Assembly: GCA_030024065.1 (NCBI GenBank) | Contig: JASEIE010000078.1 | Span: 1-13,035 of the forward strand | Reading direction: 5' to 3' | Origin: Thermodesulfobacteriota bacterium | GTDB taxonomy: Bacteria; Desulfobacterota; BSN033; UBA1163 | DNA length: 13,035 nt | Part shown: in pieces, positions 6,596 to 13,035 of the stretch | How positions within the stretch are numbered: the stretch's first letter is position 1 | Layout: every line of letters begins with the position of its first letter | The notes under the pieces: generated by a model | The model's input: only the letters and a program-made list of their open reading frames with translations | The model's database searches: none | What the model was told of the DNA's origin: nothing | Translations under genes and position numbers: made by a program

Positions 6596-8749
6596 TCACA
6601 AACTCATATAAAAAGGCCTCTTCCCCAACGAGCCAAGGCCCAGCAGATTGAGATAGACCTGAAACTTCAATTCCCTCCTCTGGATCCCATCGGGAGATCG
6701 ACCCCTATCTTCCACCGTCAGGCCCAATGTCCAGCACTGGGCCTGATATTCTGCTCCGTAGATGTTTTCAACCTTCCAGTGATCTTTTAAATTATAGCGC
6801 ATTGAACCATAGAGATACAGAGGAGAGATCGTCTTGATACGGGCGCCAGCATTGATCTCTTTGATGTTGCGCTGGGCATACCGGTATTGAACCTGAAGCG
6901 CATCGTCCCGGTCATCCTTGACATTGATGAGGGCATTCCAGACCTCTAAATTTCCGTGATAGGGGGTGAATTCCCCGTCCAATTTTGCAGAGAGATAGGG
7001 ACTGAAATTCCACCAGAGCTCCCCCTGGATATTGGAAAAATTCCTCTCCTTGCCTTTGGAATCTTTCGAGAAGGGATCTCCGAGGCTATAAGACTGGAAG
7101 ATTCTCAGTTTCCCGTATTCATAGGGTCCGGAACTGACCCCTTCCTTCTCAGGCCTTCCCACGAGACGCTGTGTGAAGCCATAGGTGAACTGACTTGTAT
7201 AGGGTATTCGATCCGTATCATCGAAAACAGGAATATCCCTCTGGCCCACCGGAGGACTATAGCGGTAACCGATCATGGGCTCGATGGTGTGCATCCATTT
7301 TGCCACTTTATATAGTCTGGAAATCTTTGGAATCGTTGTAGCGTCGTAGACCCGGAAAAGTTCGGCTGACACCTCTGTGTTTGCGATGACCGTCTCCCGC
7401 GAGTTCCATCCTTTATATTGCTGGCTGGGGTCATCATAAGATTTATAGAGTGTCTCCCTTGGACCTACGCTCGATTCCACCTTCAGGACATTGAAGAGCC
7501 TCATCGGATAGAAGACCCTCGGAAAGAGGTCTCCCCGGTGCGCCTCCACGCCTTTCTCCCGCCAGAAATGGGAATAGGAAGCCCCGAGATCAAAAAAGAG
7601 AGGTGTATTGAACAGGGCTTGCGGGTGGGCATGAAAACTGACCTGCGGAAGTCTCTGAATCGTTTCATCATTGCTCCTTTTGGTCAGGTCCTGATAAACG
7701 GTCGCCTCTGTCAGGAAAGTGAACCGGTCCCAGTTCTTGCCTCCAAAGAGGGTTGACCTCAACTGTCCCCTGCTTCTTGAATCGATCTTCGCTTCTCCCG
7801 GAAGGTCTTCATCAAAATCGCGGTGATATCGGTTGTCGCTCACATGGTTGATATTCCCTTTCAGGTAAAAATCGTACGGAAATTTCTGCTGATGCTGGAC
7901 AAAAAAAGCATAACGATTTTTATTGAAGACCTGATCATCGACAAAATAGAAGTTGGCCTGCCCTCTCGTCTCCGGAGTGAACGCATACCGGTATTCCAGC
8001 CCCTCTTTAAAACCTCTCTTCCCCAACCAATCGAAATAGAGCGTTGCATCCATATCCTTCGTGATCGCCCAGAAAAAGGCATTCTTTATTTCAGGACCGT
8101 ATTTCTTCGAGTATCCGAATCGGGGAAAAAGAAGGCCGGTTTGCCTCTCCCGGTTGACGGGAAAGATTCCCCACGGAAGATAGAGGGTCGGAATGCCCTC
8201 GAGATAGAAGGTCGGACCTTTGGCTATTCCATGTCCTTCTATGTTGACCTCCAGTTCCTTTACCGTAAATTTCCATGGAGGTCGTTCCGCATCGCAGGTG
8301 GTGAAAGAACCATCATGAATCCGGTAACGATTCTCTCCCAGTTTTTCCGCCTCCCGGCTGGTGATATGAAAATTCTGATCCTTCAGAAAGAGTTTAGCCT
8401 TGTAAACCTTTCCCTTTCGGGTATCTAGATTGATCTCCAGGCGTTCGCACTCAAGGACATCTTCTCCTTCTCTTAATACCACATTTCCCCAAGCGGTTAG
8501 ATCCTTCGTCGCCATATTCAACCGGGCATGATCTCCTTTGAGAGAGAGGTTTCCCCGGGTCACCTCCACCCCTCCATGGGCCTGATAGAGCTGTTTTTCC
8601 CGTTCGTAAATGAGCTCGTCTGCCTCAATCTCGACAGGCCCTTCCCCTTTCTCCACCTTCACATGGCTTATCTTTCCGTAGGCCATAGGGGAATGAAAAA
8701 CGATGAGAAAGATGAAAAAGGAGCTCAGGATGGGCCCGCGATATCTCAT
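6596..8749 (-). CDS. lptD: LPS-assembly outer-membrane protein LptD
   Basis: LptD is the outer-membrane beta-barrel that, plugged by lipoprotein LptE, inserts lipopolysaccharide into the outer leaflet. The protein has 717 residues, within the family range (E. coli has 784). A signal peptide covers about 1-25 (hydrophobic 8-20). The periplasmic beta-jellyroll (OstA/LptA-like) covers about 35-170 with PVEIEADELIYERE and LKGDHARLN. The conserved ERQTGLLFPRFGYSKKYG block (about 201-218) leads into the barrel, rich in alternating aromatic strands. Cysteines are C101, C152 and C672. C152 and C672 fit the second E. coli inter-domain disulfide (173-725), while the N-terminal partner of the first is absent. 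The ATG overlaps the folC stop by 4 bp (ATGA), so translation is probably coupled. lptE, lptA and lptC are not in the window. Confidence 0.95.
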   Translation of the reverse strand: MRYRGPILSSFFIFLIVFHSPMAYGKISHVKVEKGEGPVEIEADELIYEREKQLYQAHGGVEVTRGNLSLKGDHARLNMATKDLTAWGNVVLREGEDVLECERLEINLDTRKGKVYKAKLFLKDQNFHITSREAEKLGENRYRIHDGSFTTCDAERPPWKFTVKELEVNIEGHGIAKGPTFYLEGIPTLYLPWGIFPVNRERQTGLLFPRFGYSKKYGPEIKNAFFWAITKDMDATLYFDWLGKRGFKEGLEYRYAFTPETRGQANFYFVDDQVFNKNRYAFFVQHQQKFPYDFYLKGNINHVSDNRYHRDFDEDLPGEAKIDSRSRGQLRSTLFGGKNWDRFTFLTEATVYQDLTKRSNDETIQRLPQVSFHAHPQALFNTPLFFDLGASYSHFWREKGVEAHRGDLFPRVFYPMRLFNVLKVESSVGPRETLYKSYDDPSQQYKGWNSRETVIANTEVSAELFRVYDATTIPKISRLYKVAKWMHTIEPMIGYRYSPPVGQRDIPVFDDTDRIPYTSQFTYGFTQRLVGRPEKEGVSSGPYEYGKLRIFQSYSLGDPFSKDSKGKERNFSNIQGELWWNFSPYLSAKLDGEFTPYHGNLEVWNALINVKDDRDDALQVQYRYAQRNIKEINAGARIKTISPLYLYGSMRYNLKDHWKVENIYGAEYQAQCWTLGLTVEDRGRSPDGIQRRELKFQVYLNLLGLGSLGKRPFYMSL

Positions 8750-10038
8750 GATCTCTCCCCGGGAAGCAAATGGGCTCTGGCTTCCCCAACCGTATAGAGG
8801 GATCCGGTAATGCAGAGGAGGTCCTCTCCTCCTGTCAGGAAGAGACCTCTGTCAATCGCCTCATTGAGATTTTCGATGACCTCTGCCTTCTTTCCGTTCC
8901 GTCCCAATGCCTCCTTCAGTGAACTGGGGGAGGCGGCGCGACTCGTATGGGGCTGGGTAAGAATGATGCGATCTGCGAGAGGGGACAAGGAATGAAGAAT
9001 GGACTGAACATCCTTGTCCTTCATAATCCCGATGAGAAGAATGAGATGGTCGTACTGAAATTCCTTCTCCAGAGACTTTCTCAGGGAGGAGGCTCCTTCA
9101 GAATTATGCGCGCCATCGAGGAGAACCCGGGGGGAGGAACAGACCATTTCCAATCTTCCGGGCCACTCCACCTCCTTCAACCCTTCGATCATGGCATCAT
9201 TCGAAACAGGGTATCCTGAATGATCCAGGACCTCCATGGCTCCAAGGGCAAGCGTGGCATTGACGATCTGATGACCTCCCAAGAGATTGAGAGAGATTCC
9301 CCACAACTTTCGATGGAGGCCTTCGTAATTGAAGCTTCTCTCTTCGTTTTCAATATAACGGAATTCTTTTCCGACCCTAAAAAAAGGGGCTTCCTTTTCC
9401 TGACAGATCTTTGAAAAGAGGCGAAGGACCTGGGGTTGTGTCGCAGCGGTGATGAGGGGACGCCTTTTCTTGATGATTCCTGCCTTTTCCCGAGCAATTC
9501 TTAAGATGCCTTTGCCAAGGACATCTTCATGGTCTCTGCCAATATTGGTGATGATGGAGAGAAGGGGATCAACCACATTGGTCGAATCGAGCCTTCCTCC
9601 CAGGCCAACCTCCAACACCGCCAGATCCACCATCTCTTGCTTGAAATAGAGGAGAGCCATTGCTGTAGTGAAATCGAAGAAGGTGAAGGGAGGAGTGACG
9701 CCTGTTGCTTCGACCCTCTCCCTCATCCATTGTGTCAGGGTTGCCACCTCTTCCTTCTCGATCTCGCTTCCATTCACCTTGATCCGCTCGGTGAACCGGA
9801 TGAGATGGGGCGAGGTGTAAAGACCCACCCTGTAACCCTCTTTTTCCAAGATCGAGGCCGCCATGGCTGCGGTGGACCCTTTCCCGTTCGTCCCTCCGAT
9901 TTGGATGGCCTGGATTTCCCGATGGGGGTTTCCGATGGCCTCAAGGATCGCCTCCACCTTGGTCAAACCGAAGATCATCCCGAACTTTTCGAGACCATAG
10001 AGATAGTCGAGCGATCGTTGATAGCCATTCTTATCCAT
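8746..10038 (-). CDS. folC: Bifunctional dihydrofolate synthase / folylpolyglutamate synthase FolC
   Basis: FolC joins glutamate to dihydropteroate and then extends the polyglutamate tail of folates in an ATP-dependent cytoplasmic reaction. The protein has 430 residues, normal for the Mur-ligase-like family. The ATP P-loop GGTNGKGS is at 48-55, followed by YTSPHL and ERI. The metal and ATP motif VGLGGRLDSTNV, the NIGRDHEDVLG block and REKAGIIK (with the lysine expected to be carbamylated) lie mid-protein. The C-terminal domain has LDGAHN and GIMKDKD. The ATG at 10038 lies 15 bp past the accD stop with AAAGGA upstream. Its TGA overlaps the lptD ATG. accD followed by folC is a common bacterial order, also found in E. 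coli. Confidence 0.96.
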   Translation of the reverse strand: MDKNGYQRSLDYLYGLEKFGMIFGLTKVEAILEAIGNPHREIQAIQIGGTNGKGSTAAMAASILEKEGYRVGLYTSPHLIRFTERIKVNGSEIEKEEVATLTQWMRERVEATGVTPPFTFFDFTTAMALLYFKQEMVDLAVLEVGLGGRLDSTNVVDPLLSIITNIGRDHEDVLGKGILRIAREKAGIIKKRRPLITAATQPQVLRLFSKICQEKEAPFFRVGKEFRYIENEERSFNYEGLHRKLWGISLNLLGGHQIVNATLALGAMEVLDHSGYPVSNDAMIEGLKEVEWPGRLEMVCSSPRVLLDGAHNSEGASSLRKSLEKEFQYDHLILLIGIMKDKDVQSILHSLSPLADRIILTQPHTSRAASPSSLKEALGRNGKKAEVIENLNEAIDRGLFLTGGEDLLCITGSLYTVGEARAHLLPGERS

Positions 10039-10053
10039 CTCGGGTACATTCCT

Positions 10054-10908
10054 TTAATGATCCGTTTTGAGCATTTCGAGAAGGGAGGAAAGGGTGTGTC
10101 GCAAATCTTTTCGTTCTACGATGAGGTCAACCATTCCATGCGCGAGAAGGTACTCCGCCCGTTGGAACCCCTCCGGAAGCTCCGCTCGAATCGTATCCTT
10201 AATCACCCTTGGCCCTGCAAATCCGATCATTGCCTTCGGCTCGGCGATGATGATGTCACCCAGCATCCCGATGCTTGCGGTGACGCCGCCCGTGGTTGGA
10301 TCGGTCAGGACAGAGATGTAGGGGATCTTAGCCTCCTGGAGTTTCCCAAGGGCAGCGCTGGTCTTGGCCATCTGCATCAATGAGAGGATTCCTTCCTGCA
10401 TCCTGGCCCCTCCTGATGCACAGAAGACGATCACCCCGGCTCTCTTCTCAATTGCCTTCTCAATCAGACGGGTGACCTTTTCCCCCACCACCGAGCCCAT
10501 GCTCCCACCCATGAAATTAAACTCAAAGACGCCGATCATCACGAGCTGGTCATTGATCCGTGCCTCTCCGCAGATGACCGCATCCTTCTGGCCAGTGGTT
10601 TTCTCCGATTCTTTTACCCGGTGGGAATACTTTTTCGAATCTTTGAACTCCAGGGGATCGGTGGAGGTGATATCTGAATCGTGCTCAATAAAGGTGTCCG
10701 GATCGACCAGACATTCAATTCTTTTCCGTGCAGGTATCTGAAAGTGATAGTTACACTTCGGGCAGACCTGTAAATTTCTTTCGACGACCTTCCGGTAGAT
10801 GATCTCGTTGCAAGATTTACACTTTAACCATAGCTCATCGGAGAACTTTGGATCCTCCCGTCTCTCTTTTTCTTCCTTCTCTTCTTCCTTCTTCTTAAAC
10901 CAGGTCAT
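10054..10908 (-). CDS. accD: Acetyl-CoA carboxylase carboxyltransferase beta subunit AccD
   Basis: AccD, with AccA, forms the carboxyltransferase that moves the carboxyl group from biotin to acetyl-CoA, giving malonyl-CoA for fatty-acid synthesis. The start chosen is ATG 10908, giving 284 residues beginning MTWFKKK, the usual AccD opening. The open frame extends upstream to a TTG at 10950, but that lies before the predicted -10 box. A charged linker precedes the zinc ribbon C30-x2-C33-x15-C49-x2-C52. The crotonase-fold core follows, with ASGGARMQEG (oxyanion glycines) and DPTTGGVTASIGMLGD, then the FAGPRVI block. The ribosome site AAAAGGGGA is about 12 nt before the ATG, rather long. It is first in accD-folC-lptD. 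accA is not in the window. Confidence 0.96.
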   Translation of the reverse strand: MTWFKKKEEEKEEKERREDPKFSDELWLKCKSCNEIIYRKVVERNLQVCPKCNYHFQIPARKRIECLVDPDTFIEHDSDITSTDPLEFKDSKKYSHRVKESEKTTGQKDAVICGEARINDQLVMIGVFEFNFMGGSMGSVVGEKVTRLIEKAIEKRAGVIVFCASGGARMQEGILSLMQMAKTSAALGKLQEAKIPYISVLTDPTTGGVTASIGMLGDIIIAEPKAMIGFAGPRVIKDTIRAELPEGFQRAEYLLAHGMVDLIVERKDLRHTLSSLLEMLKTDH

Positions 10909-10940
10909 CGAATCGAGCGTTCCCCTTTTATGGATGAATA

Positions 10941-10969
10941 AAGCTAACAAAATAAAGGGGAGATGTCAA
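10941..10969 (-). promoter_or_regulatory. Sigma70-type promoter for accD-folC-lptD
   Basis: On the minus strand a perfect -35 TTGACA (10969-10964) is followed after 17 bp by TAGCTT (10946-10941). TG lies one base before it, giving an extended -10 (TGTTAGCTT). Transcription would start near 10934, leaving a leader of about 26 nt that contains the AAAAGGGGA ribosome site. This position also supports the ATG at 10908 over the upstream TTG. Confidence 0.6.
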
Positions 10970-11008
10970 TTTTTACGGAACATCTGGAATAGACACGGGA
11001 AGTTGTCA

Positions 11009-11036
11009 TTGACAGGGAAGTCATGGCTTCTCTAAG
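11009..11036 (+). promoter_or_regulatory. Possible promoter for the RlmD-family gene
   Basis: A perfect TTGACA at 11009-11014 is followed after 16 bp by TCTAAG (11031-11036), which matches TATAAT at four of six positions. If used, the transcript would begin near 11043, after the alternative ATG at 11023, and have a leader of about 85 nt. The -10 is weak, so this is a candidate only. Confidence 0.3.
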
Positions 11037-11062
11037 TCTATGCCTTTTCCCCGGGAACACAA

Positions 11063-11084
11063 CCTTTCCGGACAAACCTTTCCG
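11063..11084 (+). repeat. Tandem CCTTTCCG repeat in the leader of the RlmD-family gene
   Basis: CCTTTCCG occurs at 11063-11070 and 11077-11084, 14 bp start to start, within AAcCTTTCCGgacAAACCTTTCCG. If the gene starts at 11128 this lies in its leader and could be a regulatory site. If it starts at 11023 it simply encodes part of the N-terminus. Confidence 0.35.
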
Positions 11085-11127
11085 AAAAGTTGAAACTCCT
11101 TTTGTCCCGTGGTATTTTAAATGGGCG

Positions 11128-12408
11128 ATGAAAACAGTGAAAGTGAAGATTGAGTCCATGGCTTTTAAAGGGTATGGTGTAGGCCATATGGATGGGAAAG
11201 TGATTTTTGTCCCCCATACCGTCACAGGTGATGAGGCATCGGTTCGAATCGTTGAGGAGAAGAGGGATTATTCCATGGGCCGGATGGAAAAGATCCTTTC
11301 TTCCTCTCCACGAAGGATCGATCCTCCATGCCCATATTTTGGCGCCTGCGGAGGCTGCCACTGGCAATACATCGATGATCCTGCTCAGGGAGAATTAAAG
11401 AAAGAGATCTTAAGGGAGACCTTGAGAAGATTGGGGGGATTCAACGAAATTCCTTCCATCTCCATAGCCTCCGCTCTTGATCCATATGGTTATCGTACCA
11501 GGGCTCAACTGAAAGTGAATGGAAAGTTTCTCGGTTTCTATCAAGAGAGATCGCACCGCATCGTCGATATCGAACACTGCCTTATTGCTCATCCTCTCAT
11601 CAATAAGATGATCCGGATACTCCGAAAAGAACGACCCTCTTTGGCCTGGGCAGAGGAGATAGAAGTGAACATTTCTCCGGAAGAGGAGAAAGGGGTTTTG
11701 ATCTTTCATTCTCAGATTAACCATCGAAGAGTGGAGAATTTAATAAAGACCTTTCTCCGGATCGATCCCATCTTCAAAGGCCTCGCCTTGAAGACAAAAG
11801 GGAGATGGACCTACTGGGGGGAGCCTCACCTGAACTTCACTCTCTCCTTAAACGCCTGTGGAAGAAAGGACCACCTCAGGCTTCAGATCTCTCCGGGGAG
11901 TTTCTTCCAGGTCAATCTGAGGCAGAATCAAAAATTGATCGACACAGTAATCGAATTCTCCGGTGTCAGGGGAGATGAGAAGGTCCTCGATCTCTATGCG
12001 GGTGCAGGAAACCTCACCCTCCCTCTGGCCATCCATGTTAGAGAAGTCTGGGGAATCGAGGAGAATCGTGCGGCAGTTGAAGATGCAAAATTCAATGCAG
12101 AGAGAAACGGAATTCAAAACTCCCATCTCATTCAGGGAAAAGTGGAGGAGGCCTTGAAGAATTGGACAGGAGGAAAACCCGATCTCGTCATCCTTGATCC
12201 TCCGAGGACAGGCTGTAAGAAGGTGATAGATCTGATCGTGAGATTGGAACCGAAAAAAATCGTCTATGTCTCCTGCGAACCCACCACCCTCTCACGTGAC
12301 CTTCGCCTCTTCTGTGAAAGAGGATACTCCCTCCGGAAGCTCTGCCTCATCGATATGTTCCCGCAGACCTATCATATGGAAGTGGTAGGACTGCTGAAGC
12401 AGTCCTAA
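11128..12408 (+). CDS. rlmD: RumA/RlmD-family 23S rRNA (uracil-C5)-methyltransferase
   Basis: The enzyme methylates uracil C5 in RNA using SAM. The family includes RlmD (23S U1939), RlmC and TrmA, and the target base is not certain here. With the start at ATG 11128 it has 426 residues. An N-terminal TRAM domain (about 1-60) opens with MKTVKVKIESMAFKGYGVG. The [4Fe-4S] ligands are C68, C74, C77 (CPYFGACGGC) and C151 (IEHC). The SAM-binding motif is VLDLYAGAGNLTLPLA, followed by DLVILDPPRTG. The nucleophile is C383 (VYVSCEP), with the catalytic base E418 (YHMEVVGLL). The open frame reaches back to ATG 11023 (461 residues), which has AGGGAAG just upstream. I prefer 11128 because the TRAM domain begins there, though its ribosome site is poor. 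It is divergent from accD. Confidence 0.93.
   Translation: MKTVKVKIESMAFKGYGVGHMDGKVIFVPHTVTGDEASVRIVEEKRDYSMGRMEKILSSSPRRIDPPCPYFGACGGCHWQYIDDPAQGELKKEILRETLRRLGGFNEIPSISIASALDPYGYRTRAQLKVNGKFLGFYQERSHRIVDIEHCLIAHPLINKMIRILRKERPSLAWAEEIEVNISPEEEKGVLIFHSQINHRRVENLIKTFLRIDPIFKGLALKTKGRWTYWGEPHLNFTLSLNACGRKDHLRLQISPGSFFQVNLRQNQKLIDTVIEFSGVRGDEKVLDLYAGAGNLTLPLAIHVREVWGIEENRAAVEDAKFNAERNGIQNSHLIQGKVEEALKNWTGGKPDLVILDPPRTGCKKVIDLIVRLEPKKIVYVSCEPTTLSRDLRLFCERGYSLRKLCLIDMFPQTYHMEVVGLLKQS
12387..12406 (+). other. Hairpin overlapping the RlmD-family stop codon
   Basis: AGGACTGC-TGAA-GCAGTCCT forms a perfect 8-bp stem with a TGAA loop, its last base being the first base of the TAA stop. It encodes GLLKQS. 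No T-run follows, so it is not a classical terminator. A second imperfect stem (CCTAAAA 12404-12410 with TTTTAGG 12430-12436, plus CCCA/TGGG inside) would compete with it. Confidence 0.5.
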
Positions 12409-12434
12409 AATTCCCACCGGGTGTTTGGGTTTTA

Positions 12435-12505
12435 GGTTACGGTTACGAAGCCCGCCCTGTACCATGCTAGGTTCAAGGCCCGTTTCGGTTACTGGTTAAG
12501 GTTAC
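12435..12505. repeat. GGTTAC/GGTTAA hexamer repeats
   Basis: GGTTAC occurs at 12435-12440 and 12441-12446 (tandem), 12487-12492 and 12500-12505, with GGTTAA at 12494-12499 abutting the last. All lie in the spacer between the convergent RlmD-family gene and hisG. Related GTTAACCTTAAC lies at 6251-6262 beside the structured element. The function is unknown; low-complexity intergenic repeat is the simplest view. Confidence 0.5.
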
Positions 12506-12544
12506 GTGCAAAGCATTAAGAGACGATAAACGTAGCCTTTTATT

Positions 12545-12574
12545 AACGATACGGGCATCTTTACCCTTACCGTT
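12545..12574 (-). terminator. Possible hairpin terminator after hisG
   Basis: The 30 nt at 12574-12545 (minus strand) can form a 12-position stem with one mismatch and two G-T pairs: AACGGTA/TATCGTT outside and GGGT/GCCC inside, with a 6-nt loop. It lies 21 bp past the hisG stop. AATAAAAGG follows rather than a T-run, so an intrinsic terminator is uncertain. Confidence 0.35.
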
Positions 12575-12594
12575 GGACAAAACCTATTTTCTCC

Positions 12595-13035
12595 TCAGAT
12601 GACTTTATTGAGTGGATACTCGATGATTCCCACTGCTCCCCGCCTTAACAACTGCGGGATGAGTTCCCGAACGACCTTCTCCGAGACGATCACTTCTATG
12701 GCAAACCAATCGCTCTGGAAAAGATTCGAGATCGTGGGAGCGGTGATGCTCGGAAGGATCTCCATCACGCCCTTGAGGTCATTGGCTGAAACATTCATCT
12801 TGAGCCCCACCATCCCTTCTGCCCGGAGCGCTCCCTGAAGCAGGAGTGAGATCTGTTCGATCTTCTCCCTTTTCCACGGGTCCTGATAGGCTTCACGATT
12901 GGCGATCAGCTGGGTATTGGTCTGAAGCAGTTCTTCCACGATGCGGAGTTTATTGGCGCGCAAGGTGCTGCCGGTCTCCGTCACCTCTACAATAGCATCG
13001 CACAGTCCTTCGATCACCTTGCCTTCGGTGGCTCC
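12595..13035 (-). CDS. hisG: ATP phosphoribosyltransferase HisG, long form, C-terminal part (5' end outside window)
   Basis: HisG condenses ATP with PRPP in the first committed step of histidine synthesis. The frame is open through the window edge, giving the last 146 residues; the GTG at 13017 is an internal codon, not the start. The piece begins [28 protein letters not shown], the end of the catalytic domain. It continues into the C-terminal ACT/PII-like regulatory domain ([21 protein letters not shown], then PTIS, then [16 protein letters not shown]). This domain is present only in long-form, histidine-inhibited, hexameric HisG that does not need HisZ. It is convergent with the RlmD-family gene. 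Confidence 0.95.
   Translation of the reverse strand, partial: GATEGKVIEGLCDAIVEVTETGSTLRANKLRIVEELLQTNTQLIANREAYQDPWKREKIEQISLLLQGALRAEGMVGLKMNVSANDLKGVMEILPSITAPTISNLFQSDWFAIEVIVSEKVVRELIPQLLRRGAVGIIEYPLNKVI

Noticed and set aside
7823..8428. 201-codon plus-strand frame opposite lptD
   Set aside because: Antisense shadow of the LptD coding sequence, with no domain and no ribosome site of note.
9529..10383. 284-codon open frame on the plus strand opposite folC and accD
   Set aside because: It runs antisense across two clearly conserved genes and their junction, has no recognisable domain, and its composition is what the complement of those codons gives.
10909..10950. Upstream extension of AccD to a TTG start
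   Set aside because: The TTG lies upstream of the predicted -10 box, and the family's usual MTWFKKK opening begins at the first ATG, 10908.
11410..11724. 104-codon minus-strand frame inside the RlmD-family gene
   Set aside because: Antisense shadow of a gene with complete iron-sulfur and catalytic motifs.
12435..12505. CRISPR-like array
   Set aside because: The repeats are only 6 bp, irregularly spaced and partly tandem, with no unique spacers of constant length.

Overview
This window looks like chromosomal DNA of a Gram-negative, probably anaerobic bacterium. An LPS-export porin (LptD) shows an outer membrane. The accD-folC-lptD gene order, the expanded solute-binding proteins and the promoter style suggest a deltaproteobacterial (Desulfobacterota-like) lineage. 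That placement is inference; no 16S or other taxonomic marker is present. No tRNA, rRNA, CRISPR array or recognisable transposase gene was found.

Layout. (1) About 1-6230, minus strand, is an accessory catabolic/uptake block. In transcription order it holds a remnant of an etfB start, an N-terminally shortened ETF alpha subunit, a two-cysteine maleate-isomerase/arylmalonate-decarboxylase-like enzyme, a 395-bp gap, and four tandem paralogous periplasmic binding proteins of the TctC/Bug type. No TctA/TctB membrane genes are visible. (2) 6231-6595 is non-coding. It carries related AT-rich arms at both ends and a core able to fold into several hairpins, and may be a MITE-like or structured-RNA element. 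(3) 6596-10908, minus strand, is a compact housekeeping operon accD-folC-lptD, with a good sigma70-type promoter just upstream of accD. (4) 11128-12408, plus strand, is a divergently transcribed RumA/RlmD-family iron-sulfur RNA uracil methyltransferase. (5) 12409-12594 is a convergent intergenic spacer with hairpins and GGTTAC-like hexamers. (6) 12595-13035, minus strand, is the 3' part of a long-form hisG that runs off the window edge.

How the parts fit. The housekeeping genes supply malonyl-CoA (AccD), folates (FolC), outer-membrane LPS insertion (LptD), RNA modification and histidine synthesis. The accessory block reads as carboxylic-acid scavenging: secreted high-affinity carboxylate-binding proteins, a cytoplasmic Asp/Glu-racemase-fold enzyme likely to act on a small di- or aryl-carboxylate, and the leftover of an electron-transfer flavoprotein operon. 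The most notable points are the apparent internal deletion that joined the first codons of etfB to the body of etfA, a sharp near-identical patch between Bug copies 1 and 3 that suggests gene conversion, and the repeat-flanked structured element at 6260-6550.
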